Assembly: GCF_040581485.1 (NCBI RefSeq)
Contig: NC_090131.1
Span: 29,758,032 to 29,822,031 of the forward strand
Origin: Linepithema humile
Taxonomy: Eukaryota; Arthropoda; Insecta; Hymenoptera; Formicidae
Direction: 5' to 3'
Length of the DNA: 64,000 nucleotides
Made by a program: the position numbers and the translations under genes. The notes under the pieces were generated by a model. That model was not told where the DNA came from. It saw only the letters and a list, made by a program, of their open reading frames with translations, and did not search any database. Positions 48,906 through 61,257 of the stretch are shown piece after piece. Positions within the stretch are counted from its first letter, which is position 1, and each line of letters begins with the position of its first letter.

Positions 48906-50256
48906 ATGTGTGACTGTCCACAAGAGCAAGGAAATAAAATTGTCGGAAAAATTGACCTTTCGTCGGAAACCATAATTATTTTCTCGAAATGCCCGACACT
49001 GTATCGTCCTGAAGAGGACATCCTTGAACAACGCACGGTTTCCACCAGCATTAATTTGATACCGATCGATTTCGTGAAACCTGATAGCAGTGACACGTCA
49101 TGCGACTGCGTAAGATCATCGACAAGCACGGAATCCTCCAGCGAATCGAGCAGAGTGGTACGTTGTCGGCTTGAAATGTATGCAATAAATAAAATGTGAC
49201 AGCTACAACATTTATTTTTGTCGAAAGTAAATTAACAATATTCGTAAATATCGTAGTATAAATTTGTTTATCCGAGGGAATGCGAATATTTCGGCGAAAT
49301 CGAAAAAGAGGAAGATGTCAAATTGCCACCAGTTTGCTTCGAGGCCGAGCGAGTTGAGGAGATCGCTGAGAAAGAATTGGACGTTGAATGCACCTTGGCT
49401 ATAATAAAGCCGGAAGCGATGATCTACAGAAAAGAGATCGAGCGGCAAATATATACGGAAGGATTCGAGATTTGTCAAACTCGCTGGCTCCAGCTCACAC
49501 CCGAACAGGCTTCGGAATTCTACAGCGATCATTACGGTGAACTGAGTTTCCCTCATCTAGTGGCATACATGTCCTCGGAACCTATCATAATATTCGTGTT
49601 AGCGAAGCAAAACGCTGTAGAAGATTGGAAGAAAATCATAGGACCGAGCACGGTACTTTAGAGTGTGTAAAAAAATATACTAATATTTTAAGGATAAGCT
49701 TTTGATTAATTTTGAAATTATTTCAGGTGCTTGAAGCGCGTTTGTATTTTCCCGATAGCATCAGAGCGAAATACGGTCGCAAAGGAGAAAGCTTTAAGAA
49801 CGCTGTTCATGGCAGCAACAGTCGCGAACAAGCCGAGAAAGAGATTCATTTCTTCTTTCCTGATTGTAAATTACTTTGTATTTCTTTGTTGTCTTATTTG
49901 GAAATATTTAATTTTTTTTTAATACTTAATAGCATTATTTCGATGATAAATTGAAAAATTTCTTTTCTTTTCAGTCATTGTTGAACCTTTGTTAAGAAAT
50001 GAAATGGCTGAAGATTTTTTATGGGAGACTATAAATCCCATTCTCGTCGAAGGTCTAACTTTGGTAAACTTTTATAAATAAAAATTATTTTTATAATGTA
50101 ATCTGATATTTTTTCATTAACTTTCAAATAAATTTTGATTTACAGTGTTGTAAAACCAAGCCGGACGATCCTGTATTGTGGTTAGCGCATTGGTTGCTCT
50201 TGAATAATCCTAATAAGCCTAAATTACCGAAAGATCTCGCTTTAATTTCGACGTAA
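48906..50256 (+). CDS. NME5-like nucleoside diphosphate kinase homologue with Dpy-30 motif
   Basis: NME5 is a cilium and sperm-flagellum protein of the radial-spoke group. Exons are 48906-49157, 49257-49652, 49727-49865, 49975-50063 and 50146-50256; all are GT-AG and phase-consistent, giving 328 residues. The NDK domain spans about 128-262 (VECTLAIIKPEAM; catalytic His244 in NAVHGSNSREQAEKE). A Dpy-30-like helix pair follows (NEMAEDFLWETINPILVEGL), then the NME5 ending LWLAHWLLLNNPNKPKL. The start is the ATG at 48906; an in-frame TTG at 48891 is not a likely start. Exon 1 plus part of exon 2 form a ~127-residue Ser/Glu-rich extension before the NDK domain, longer than in the human protein. 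The second exon's acceptor (TAG at 49254-49256) was chosen by phase. A poly(A)-type AATAAA lies at about 50463. Confidence 0.9.
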
Positions 50257-51819
50257 TTCTTTTTCATCATCTCTCATCTTTCGTCGAACATACTTTAATA
50301 CCGTCGTCTTACCCACTGGCTTTATTTTCTTCGATATTTCTTGTCGACATGATGGCATCCTATTTATTTTCCTTTCTGTCGCGGTTTGCGGATTGTACCT
50401 CGAAACATAAAATAGAATATTGCAAATTGTCATGTAAAATGTGAATGTAAATGTGTCGTGCAAAATAAAGCTTAAATTGCTGAGCCATCTTTCATTTGTA
50501 TGCAATCTTTAAATAAATATTGCTTATAAAAATATTTTAAAAACATTTTTAATATTCTTTCCAGATTTTGAATATTAAATATTTGACTGACATTTATTTT
50601 AGCTTTTAATCGCAGAATAATTTATGGTAAAACAAAGTGCACTGTCAGCGCATTATTTCCAGCGTAATTACCTGGACTCCACCAAGTTTTTAACAATGTC
50701 GACAACCGCTGGCTTCTCTCCAACTATCCGAGCATCAGCATTGTTCCATTCACTATTCGCATTCGTCGTGTCCTCGTCGCTTTTCACATCATCCGTTTCT
50801 CGCGAACTTTTCTGCCTTTCCACAATCTCTCCGTTCGCGCGATTCTGTTTCGCGATCACCCGCCGCTCGGACTTGGAATTATCGTTCACGCTCTGACTCT
50901 TCGTCGACACTCGCGGCACACCGTTGATACTTTGCCCGTTTTCACATCGCACTCCATCCCGCTTCGACTGCGCCTTGCCGATCTCAAAACGCACTCGTAC
51001 TGCACTGTCCGCATCGTTGAAACCGTCGCGACTAATTTCCTGCGAGCCGTTGATTAATCCATTGTCGACCTCGCCCGCTTCGACGTCGCGCCTTGCCTCG
51101 TCTGTTTTCTGCTTGCTATCTCGCAATCTTTCTTTGGACGGATTCGGCGACGAGGTGTCGTAAGTAGCGTTGATTGGTGATCTTATCATTGCAACATGAA
51201 ACATTGGGATCATTGAGCAATTTATACGCGTGCAATTACAACGATTTATATTAGTCATTCATTTGCTACGTTTTTATCTCGCCTTTAACTGTCTCGAAGA
51301 GATCTGTCTGGCTAATAAATGTTAAGACACGTATTAAATGTTACAAAGAATTTATTCCGAAACTATAGATGTAAGTAAAGTCATACTGTTCACCAAATAA
51401 ATTTATTATATATCCAAGACCGAACCTTTATATTAATTTTGAACGATCCTGAGTTTATTTCGATGTCAATTTTATTAGCAGAAAAATGAAGACCTACTTT
51501 TGCGGCGAATATCCAGGACTCAGCCAGGTCGAGTCGATCAACGCCGCTTCTTCAGACTTGTCGGAGCTGACGTGACCTGTAGAGCCGCTGCCGGGCTTGT
51601 ACCAGGGTGATGGTATCCTGACGGGCCTGTTGAAGGTCGGCCACTCTTGGCTGGTCCCTTCGTCTCGATTTGAAGGCAGAGTGGACAAGGAGTGGCCTCG
51701 TCTTGCGGCGAGTCCGACCGGATTGACACTGGCCACCGTCACATGCCAAGGATCGACAATGGATAACAGCACTTTCTGCGTCGTACATGCAACAGAGACA
51801 GGATGATGATCGGAGAGAT
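50242..51819 (-). CDS. Unrecognised gene, 3' exons (5' partial)
   Basis: Three minus-strand exons join in phase: about 51819-51498, 51181-50672 and 50398-50242. They give about 328 residues without the start. The first has WHVTVASVNPVG, PTFNRPVRIPSPWYKPG and DSTWLSPGYSPQ; the second is polar and disordered-looking (SPINATYDTSSPNPSKERL, then many Ser/Asp/Glu/Asn); the last is basic (YNPQTATERKINRM, VLKYVRRKMRDDEKELRRN). I do not recognise the family. Support: phase-compatible junctions at both introns and tryptophan/proline-rich conserved-looking text. Weaknesses: the acceptor before 51181 has a poor pyrimidine tract, and no ATG exists in the open frame up to 51886, so an upstream exon is needed. 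The stop lies inside the NME5 coding sequence on the other strand. Confidence 0.6.
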
Positions 51820-53798
51820 CTGAGCAGTGCGGGAGGAGAATGACGATCGCTGAAACCGTCTGTGGGAGTGGACTCGTTAAGTCTCGTTAAAGCTATACGC
51901 GGTGGACGCGCACCGTCTCTCTGCATTTCATTCTATCGAGATGAGGCAGTCTCCCAGCTATAAAAGCGCACTCGCTGAAAAAGATACGCGAAAGAACGTA
52001 AGAAGTTTGCAAAGTTTACCTCAGCGATCTTTCTGTATTAAAAAAATAATTCTTACTACAATAATTATTTTAGTCGAGAGTTTCAGTTAAGAATATATTG
52101 AGACAAAAAGGCAAGATTAAGCATAATAATAGCGAAATAGAGCAAATGATATTTTTAATAGCTGTAACTTCGAATCCTAATGATGGCACGTGCTCGTCCA
52201 ATAATACTGTAATAGCGCATCGGCCTTTTACAACGGAACGTGAATCATTCGCAGGGAACATAATTTTGCTCTTCAACAAGTACTTTAAGGCCTCTAGTCA
52301 TATGCATTTCAAGCGAATGGTCTAGACAGATGAATCACGTGAAACGATTTGACAGTTCGATTTGTTTCTGCTAACTCCATTACGCAATGCAAATGATGCA
52401 TGATCCGTAACTAGTGATTGTTATGTCACGAATAATAAAGAGCCGCTCGAAGCATAAAATATTTGTCCATCAAGCGGCATAGAAGAACTCTTGCAGCGTT
52501 CGTCTATATTAATGCAAATTTATGCATACATGAATATTCGTAATTTCTTATGAATTTATGCGTAAAACTATTATTTTTTCAAATATAGACATAAACCTAA
52601 CAAGAAACTAATGCAATTTCAATTGCAAGTAAAAGAACAGTACGTTCTTCGATATATAATGCATTTTCCTCGATAATTGGAATTTTTAACGATACGCACA
52701 ACGTTTTTCCTTGTTACCTATTTTAGAACAAAAATAAAAAACCGTTGATGATCTCAGTAAAGCATTGGAAGGAGGAATTGTGAGATTTCTTAAGAATTTA
52801 GGTTAATGTGTGCTCAGATAACGTGGAGTTAAGGAGGCTTTGTAAATAGTAAAAATATGACGTGTATGAATGATAGAATGTATATTAAAACGTTCTTGTT
52901 TTTTTACGTTTTACTTTGTAACAAGAAAGTAACATTTCTTTACTGGCATTTCTTACACGCAAAATGTTCTTAAATGTAAGAAATTTAAATCGTGAAATTA
53001 AATATTTTTATTGCGTTTATTAGAAATAAACGCAGTAATAAACTTCTCAGACATCTAAAAGACATGCGTGCTGTCTGGGTTGTTATAAAGTTTTACTTTT
53101 TTTACTGATATTGATATTTTTTGTATTTTAAACATAGAAATGAAGAATATTATAATTAATTTTAAATATAAAATTTTTAGATACCTTAAGTATTAACTTA
53201 TAACTTACCTTATTAAGTTAATTATTTTATCCGCTTAGAGTTAAAATTAGACAGGTCATTATAATTACTAATTGAAATTTTTCATGTTGTATTACTGTTA
53301 ATAAATAGATTTGCAGTTTAATTAAAGCTAGAATGTTAAAGTAATTTAACATTGTTGATTGTCGATTTTCTTCAGCTGTTATCTTGACAAACATCATCGA
53401 TAAGATGGCTGTTTTTAAACTAAAAAAGAATTTAATCTTTTATACGCACGCCGCATTTACTAAAACTGTAAACAAAATTCGATTCAAAATTTTTAATACT
53501 TTATAAATTTTTAAAATATTGTAGTGAATACAGTTAATTATTCGTTAAACAGATGATTTATTGTGCAGGAAAGTCATTAATGTTGTAATGACAAACATAA
53601 ATTGTCTCATAATTTAACGGAACCCACCAGATTTTAAGAGAACTTGCTTTTATACAAAAAATAATTATATAGATTTTATTAATAATGTAAAAGAAAAGGC
53701 ATAAAAATATTCTACAATTTTGTGTTAAATAAGAAATTATTAGAATTTTAATCTTTAAAGTGTTAATTTGACGGAATTCAATTTACACGCAATTCGAT

Positions 53799-53968
53799 TT
53801 AAACGGCTACCTTTTCACCACCTATCTTCTTCTTCTTTTTTTGAATACGATCCATTTTTTTTTTAGAATACAACTCCTTTAAGTTATTCTTAGCGTTACA
53901 CAAGTCGGTAATTAAATTAAATTCGCGATCACCAACAATCAGTCTCCGGAGTGTTCCACCTTCTGGGA
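53799..53968 (-). pseudogene. Possible coding fragment or last exon, basic C terminus
   Basis: On the minus strand, after a plausible acceptor (CTACCTGTCCCAG), a frame reads GGTLRRLIVGDREFNLITDL, continues through CNAKNNLKELY, and ends in a lysine-rich tail (QKKKKKIGGEKVAV) with a TAA at 53801-53799. The composition is unlike chance AT-rich translation. Upstream DNA contains stops in this frame, so it may be a terminal exon or a decayed gene copy. Family not recognised. Confidence 0.3.
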
Positions 53969-55694
53969 CAGGTAGTCTTAAACTGATCTACCGCTCTGTA
54001 TATCGGCAGCCACTTAGCGATATCTTCTTAGACCGTGTCTTGTATGTATCAGTATCGCGACCGCGTGCACACGTAAACCTGCATTACAGATACATTTTAT
54101 GTAGAATGACTTTGTGTGCACTCACACTGTGATAATCTCGTACAATCGCGTGTACTCGACCCACTTCGAGTTTGTTTGTGTTTATATAGTTTACGACGGA
54201 AGACTTTAATCTGAGATAATAGTGCAATTTTTTATAATGAGCAATCGTTATAATAGGTATGCAATCGTGCATTAATCTCTTTTGCTAGGTGCTACTGGTA
54301 CAATCCACTTAAATATGTTCAGCATAAATTCTTTCATTCTTTGGCAAGATATTTGCGAGCTGATATAAACTTTTTTTGTACATTTGTTTTTAAGATCTAA
54401 GATTGATGAATTTTTATCAATTTTTATCTATTTTATCAAAAATTTTCCAGATTTTACAAGGATTCTCTTTTTCACAAACTGAGAAATACAGAACAAGGAA
54501 AAACTAATTGCATTATTCCAGAATTGTTTGTCTGAGCGCGTTGCGTCACGATACGTTTAGATTATCGCGTTATATAATAATGATTGTATTATTATAGAGA
54601 CAATGTCGATATAAAAAACTACAATTTTTTTCATATATTCGCTGCTAGTATTACAAATTGTCTACTGCGATTTAAGATATTTTTTGCAAGATGTAACACA
54701 TAATTATAATTAAAAAATGGAACATATTTTTTTATTAAAAAGAAAAACAGGCGAAATAATTTTATTTCTTCTATTTTATTTATTAGGCGTAAATTTATTT
54801 ATTAATATAAATCTTCTATTGTTTAATTAAACTTACCCAAGTTGCTGCAATGGCATCCAAGAAGAATCTGATAAAATCTTCAAACACACAGATCAGAAAA
54901 AAATGAATAAAAACTGAATACGCAATTTAAGCTTATTTATAGCAGTGCACTTTGCTTCTGCATTTTTAAACGTACATACAAAAAGATAAATGGTACCATT
55001 TTTAGATGCAAATTTTTTTTCAAAGATTCGCAAAGCGTATCACCGACAAATCTATTTTGCATGTCAGGTTTAATTTTGACTTCTAGATGCAAGCAATGTG
55101 ATAGTGACTTTATCTACCTGCCTAATTTTTTCCAAGATATTGTAAATGTACATACTTGTCGAGGTTCGTTACGAGGAAATGTTAAATGTAGAATCTTTTC
55201 TTGCGTTTTTGTTTCTTCTTCATATTTATTGATTTGATTACTGAGAAACACATTTCACGAGAGAAAAACAAATCAATTTGTGTTACATTTTTTTCTTAAA
55301 AAATAAAAAACAATTTTTGACATATACCTATTAAATCTGTGATGAAAAAATAATCCAATAATAAATATTGCAAGATAAAATTAATGTCATAAAATTGTAC
55401 AAAATATCATTAATCCAACTACTCTCAGATCTTCCGTATCAGAATTGTCTCGAATTCAATTTAGATGCATTTACTGCGATTACATTTCATACAATTTTTC
55501 TCAAAAAATATTTACTACCAAAATCAGCTGTACGACATAATTTCTTCATAAATATTATTGCCATTTTCTTAGCACGCAGTTGTTTCGATGACAGGCTTTT
55601 CGACGAGACTTCTTCGTATCACAATCCAAAAATTAATTATAATTTTTATTCGATTAATGAAATATCTTACTCTACAAAAAAAAATAGAAAATAC

Positions 55695-56125
55695 TTTTTA
55701 GACGCTCAAAATCGCAACTTTTGAACTACTGAAACTCGGCTAAAAGTCATCGCAAAACAAAAATTAAAAAAGCAATTTAAAACTTGAAGTACTTTTATGT
55801 GCTCGTTTTTAAAAAAATTTTTACTTTACACTTTTAAACCCATGAAAGAAACATAGTGTTTCGTTCTTAAACAACATTTTTTACTCGTTATAAATTTTTT
55901 TATCGAATTGCAAAGTGCTGAACGTACGTAATTCTAAGAATAAAATAATATGTTCTTTTTTTAGACTTAAAAGTGTAAAGATAGATTTCAAAAAATGGTC
56001 TAAAACACGTGAAAGTACAAACATCAAGCTTTGAAATAATTTTTCAATTTTTTGTCTGCGATGATTTTTCGTCGAGTTTCAAAATAGTTTGTAAATTGCT
56101 CGATTTTAAGTCTAAAAAGTGTTTC
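55695..56125. repeat. Foldback repeat related to the futsch-intron palindrome
   Basis: The left arm (from about 55695, containing GAAACTCGGCTAAAAGTCAT) and right arm (to about 56125, containing ATGATTTTTCGTCGAGTTTC) are inverted, centred near 55910. The unit matches the inner arm of the 31007-32156 palindrome (AACTCGGCGAAAAATCATCG, then AATTAAAAAAGCATTTTAAA), but the arms are arranged in the opposite sense. Confidence 0.78.
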
Positions 56126-56157
56126 CCATTTTTCGTGGAATAATGTAGCACACCACG

Positions 56158-56224
56158 GAAGGTCTCATGTATACTTTGAATTTTTTTGCTGGCGGTAATA
56201 TAATACAATCAATGAGACCTTCGG
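56158..56224. repeat. Short inverted repeat
   Basis: GGAAGGTCTCAT and ATGAGACCTTCG pair across about 43 bases. A simple hairpin of unknown meaning. Confidence 0.6.
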
Positions 56225-57230
56225 GTTTCTCGCATTTCAATATCGATTGTACGAACAAATTATTACACATTATTCAACAAAACTATATTGTTACTTCTCT
56301 CATTCTTGGTTCCTTAATGATATAAATATTAGATCATCCGAAGGTTCATTCGGTTTATTACCAATAACATTTTGCATGTGCATATTGCTAACTACAATTC
56401 ACAGATCATTTTGCACAGATCTTTCTTTCTTTCTTTTTCTCTCGACGAAACAATGAAAACCGTTATTGTAATTGTCTCTCTCGCTCGATCGAATACCTAA
56501 GTGTACGCGCGAATGTGTATCGGTCGATGGATCTTGTATATAATCATTCTGATACTTGCGTATTCGATTATATAATTGTATACTATATTACGCTATATAT
56601 TTCTATTACCATTAACAATATCATAACTATGCTCTCTCGCGAGCATATATATATTTATTTATATATATATCATCTATATATGTATAATTTCTCACATTAC
56701 TCGATTTTCTTATGCTATCACACGCATCACCCATTCATCGCACACGCACAATACGCCATGAATAAAGTTTAAAAACGTTAACGATAATAATATATCTATC
56801 TTTCTATTTATTATCTGCTGAGACTGCTCGCAGTTAAGTAAGCGACATGTTTAGAACGAGTGAATTTAAGCATTGCGAGGAGGCAGAGTAATAGATAGGA
56901 ATGAAAGGAGAAAAACCGAACTTTATACCGTAAGCATGTGCAAGAGAAGACTCGCTCCAAATATTCGCTTTCTACTGTGAATCTACGCCGAACGGATCGC
57001 GACGTTTCGCAGAATCTGTTGGCACGCCGCACGCAGAATAGTGTGTCGCTAATATTATCTTTATGTGTTTCTTACTTGCTGTTATTATCAGTATCTGCTT
57101 TAATATTATTATAATGAGTATTATTTCCTTCGCATAATAGAAGAGGAAACTGTTACTTCGTACCATGCAACCTTATTACATTATTGTTCCGAGTCTTTAT
57201 GATTTTCCTCCTACTAAATCCGGTTATACG

Positions 57231-57368
<138 letters not shown>

Positions 57369-58890
57369 GAATGATGAGCACTAATGTCGCATTTTCTATC
57401 GTACAGTATCTTTATAAATTTAATGATGGGGGAGTAGCCCCGATAAAGTTTTAATCGAGAGAATGCTGATTGAAAAATAATTCTCGGCTGTCATCCTCTG
57501 CACACTCATGATTTACACGCACAGTCTCGCGCGACAGTCAAACCGCTGCCTTTGCTTTCGATTTTGCCAATAGTCGTTCATCGATCTTATCGAAACGACT
57601 GAGTTTCTTCTCAAAAAGTATATTTGCAACACCGATATTTACAATTTGTTCTCTACTTTTTATTAAGATTAATATTCTATATTTAATGGCGTATATAACA
57701 AAATGTGTACAGGACTGATGGATTTATTACATGTTATTTATGCGACGCGTGGAATTAGCCATAGTCACGCGTGTGTTAAATATTTGCTTGCTACACAGGA
57801 TAGTTTAAAAGAAACACTTATAATGAAATCGCTGATGAACTTTATCTATTATGATATGTATCTATTTTGTTTCAAACAATTCTTACCTTAATTGCAAAAA
57901 ATATGAGTGAAATTCACAACAGCAACGTTGGACGTGCTTCTGTCAATACATTGTTAACTCTCATATAAACGATAATCAAACGATATCTTCCGTTTTAAAG
58001 TATCCTGCGGAATTGACAAATATATATATTGAATTACAAAATATTGCACATTAGAAAATGCACAAAGTATCATGGCATTATTTCTCGCGCTAAACACTCG
58101 ATCGATACACTCATGCAAAAATCTAATGAAAGAAAGTTTCAGGTCTATTAGGCGAATAAGAAGGAACATTTATGTAAATCACCGGTAAATCGAATTGCAC
58201 GCTATAATAACTTATAGGCCAAAAGGATAGGTGTTTTCTAGGCGGGCGATCGTGTCCCCATAATAATATCCCTACGCGTTTGTACGCCAACGTAATCCTC
58301 TCACGTTCTCGCATGTGAGTTTTGTAAGGGAAAGTGCGCAGCACGGATTTCATCGACGAAACAAAAAAAATTCGAGCTGTATTCTTTTATGCGCAATAAC
58401 GCATTTATTATCTTATGCACTGAGTTAGATCAAACTACATATCCCAGATCTCTTCATCGTGGTCATGGACGTATGTGGCGTACAATAAATCCGGACTAAA
58501 TTTAAACATCACATTCTGTTCACGAACAGATAACTCTTATTTGCAAGTGTTTCAATGTTACATCGTATTCGTCGAATCTTCGTATCACTTCTCGCGATTA
58601 GTTACGAAGCGTTGCTTTCACCGGGACATTCATCTACTTTCATTCGCATTTATTCGTCTGATGATAGCGCGGGCAAACGTTCTCTCGGTGTGTGACTCGG
58701 TAATATTCTTTACATAATGTATCGCGAGGTCGACAGATGGAAAGTTTGATATGCTGAAAGTATTACGCTGACTCGGTACCGGTCTGTAGACTGCCTAGCC
58801 CTAGTAAAAAATTTCGACTATGAAGACGAATGTGAGATGAAAAAACCTTTAACGTTATACACTGGATGCCCCTTAGCGTCGAACATTACG

Positions 58891-61257
58891 TCATTCGCCT
58901 GGGTCGTCCCACTTCGCTTCCTCAGCTATTCGATCGAAGCAGTCCGAGAGGAACGTATACTGCAAGGACAATATTATCAGATGCGTAAAACAGAGATTTA
59001 TATAAATTACATTGCAAAACCCTGATGGAAATATTTTTCTAAAAATATAACGAAATTTTGCTGAAACGTATTTGAAAATTTCTCTCAATTGATAAACCAC
59101 ACCATTAATTAATTTCATAAATATTTCAGCAATTTTTCATTAAAAAGTAACAGTTTTCAGTTTAATTCAGTAAATTTCATAATGATAATTATTTAAAAAC
59201 TCTTTTATTACTTTTCAGCAGTATATTTTAACTTTCCTTATATTTCGTAGTATTACATTAAATTTTCATACGGAAAATTATGACTTATTTTAAAATATAT
59301 TCAGTAATTTTTCAAAAACTTTCATTTTACTTTTCATTGATTTCATAGTACTTTCAGCAAAATATTTCCATCAGGGAATACACGAATTTGTTTATTGGAA
59401 TCGCGATACTCACATAAGGAGTGAAGACTTTGAGCCAACGAGGTGGACGATTATCCTGGCGCGTGTATTGGAAGCAGAACGCCATTCCGTCCTCGTCTAC
59501 TTCCCATCGGGCGATGGTGTTCCATTGGAACTCCACCACTTGCGATTCCAGAGTTCCGTCTTCTTTCGCGGCGTGCAATTTAAAAGCTGCCATGCCCACC
59601 GCAGGTATAACGTGACCTTCCTTTCTCGAGTCGCACGCGCAATGTGGGAACACGATATCGCCGTATCCGCTGAGCTCCCTCGCCAATTTTAAATACTGTA
59701 AAATTGCATAATAAATTCAACAGCGCATGCATTAAAGATACGCGAGCAATTTTATTGTGAACGGACCTCGTGCTTTCTGGATGCGTCTTGCAGAGCCTTC
59801 AGCTGATACAATCGTTCTCCCGCGGTGATGTGACCCCTGTTTACTTCGTCGATTGTTTGCCAAAATATCCAGGTTAATGCCTGCTCGCTCAGAGGCCTAT
59901 TTACATTAAAAAGCCACCTCCTTATCGCCAAACACGTCGCGCTGGCAGTTGAATAATTCTGTATATATAAAGTGTGCGGGTGTTCGTGAGGCTGTAGCTT
60001 CCGTTCTAAAAATACAACACAGTTACGTTAAATGACAAACCGTATTACATACTCAGAATTGATTACGCTTGCATTGAATAATTTGAGCGCATACCAAAAT
60101 TGTACTCGACGATCTCAAACAGGTAAAAATACTTGGCTGTTTCCGCGTCTAAACCAACTCGACAGCAAACCGCGTCATAGACGTCTTTCACCGACGCCGC
60201 TTTCGGAACCGTGACGGTTACCACTTCGCGATCTGGCAGTAGAACCTTCAAATCAACCGCCGGGCCCTGATCACCGTCCTCTTCTAATCTGTCTGTCAAG
60301 AATTCCTGCATGGCATCGCTCTCCGCTATTACGCGCACCGCGCAGACTTTCTCTAAATACTGCTCCAAGCCGCGTCTTCTCGCATCGAGTTGTTGCTCGC
60401 TCAATCTGCCACGAAATAAATTTATACTCTTAAAATGTGCATAATAAATGTCTTCTATTTTGTTAAACAATGTTACACAGAGAAAACAGATATTTAAAGT
60501 GTAAGGAAATGCGGTCTTGAATGTACTCTCGTAATTTATGTGGCACGATTATAACGTCAATACTGAATAGACTCATTCATTCCGCAACTGAACGCGATAT
60601 GCATTTACACGCGTCGTACAAAATTAAGTCCAAAGACATTACTGGAATGGCCATTTTCCTGGTAGCTTCGGGAAATTGAAGCCTATGAATTCCTTCTTCA
60701 GCGCCAAGTGCAACGCCGCGAACTCCCGATATCGACGCGAGCACAAGTGCCTGCCGGCCATGTGGACGTTAAAAACTACGTAACGCTCGTGTTTTCTCTC
60801 ACGAACGTGATAATCCGGAACGCTGATAGGTAGAGATCGCTTCTCGCTGTAGTCCACCGATGCGTAGCTAAACAAAATGTAACGCACTTAATATTTGTAC
60901 ATGTGTTTGTGTTCTTCAATCGAATAGTTTAGATAAACAATTATAAGATTGGCAATTATTAGACTCAAGGCTGTTATACGTCGAGGATCTTATCGAAAAT
61001 CGCGATATTTTATCAGCATCGAAAGATACTTCAAGCGATAATTTAATATGACTTCCATCAAGTTTCCATTTCGCCGGATTTGTTGAACCCCCGATGCTAA
61101 GCTCAAATATTGTTCTTACCTCAAATCCTCGCAGGGTTCCAACCGTTCCGCTTCCTGCGGCGTCACGGAAATAACGGTCAAGGTGAGAACATCGCCGCCC
61201 GATTTTATCAGATCCACTACTTGCTTGTGAGTGGCGCCTTCGACGTTAACATTGTTC
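58891..61257 (-). CDS. Sorting nexin 27 (end of PDZ, PX, FERM-like), 5' partial
   Basis: SNX27 returns PDZ-ligand membrane proteins from endosomes to the cell surface with retromer. Exons in transcription order are 61257-61120, 60867-60643, 60405-60095, 60005-59767, 59695-59414 and 58959-58891; phases agree and give 420 residues plus a split codon. The first encodes the end of the PDZ domain (NVEGATHKQVVDLIKSG). The PX domain follows (YVVFNVHMAGRHLCSRRYREF, FPKLPGKWPF, LSEQQLDARRRGLEQYLEKV). The FERM-like module has EHPHTLYIQNYSTA, IVFPHCACDSRKEGHVIP and DEDGMAFCFQYTR-RWLKVFTPY. It ends YTFLSDCFDRIAEEAKWDDPGE. The PDZ-start exons were sought in 61258-64000 and not found, so they lie beyond the right edge. 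Confidence 0.95.
59020..59376. mobile_element. MITE-like element in the last SNX27 intron (357 bp)
   Basis: Perfect 18-bp terminal inverted repeats (CCCTGATGGAAATATTTT at 59020-59037 and its complement at 59359-59376) enclose AT-rich DNA with repeated TTTCAGTAA-like words. There is no coding capacity and no clear target duplication. It makes up most of the 454-bp intron. Confidence 0.82.
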
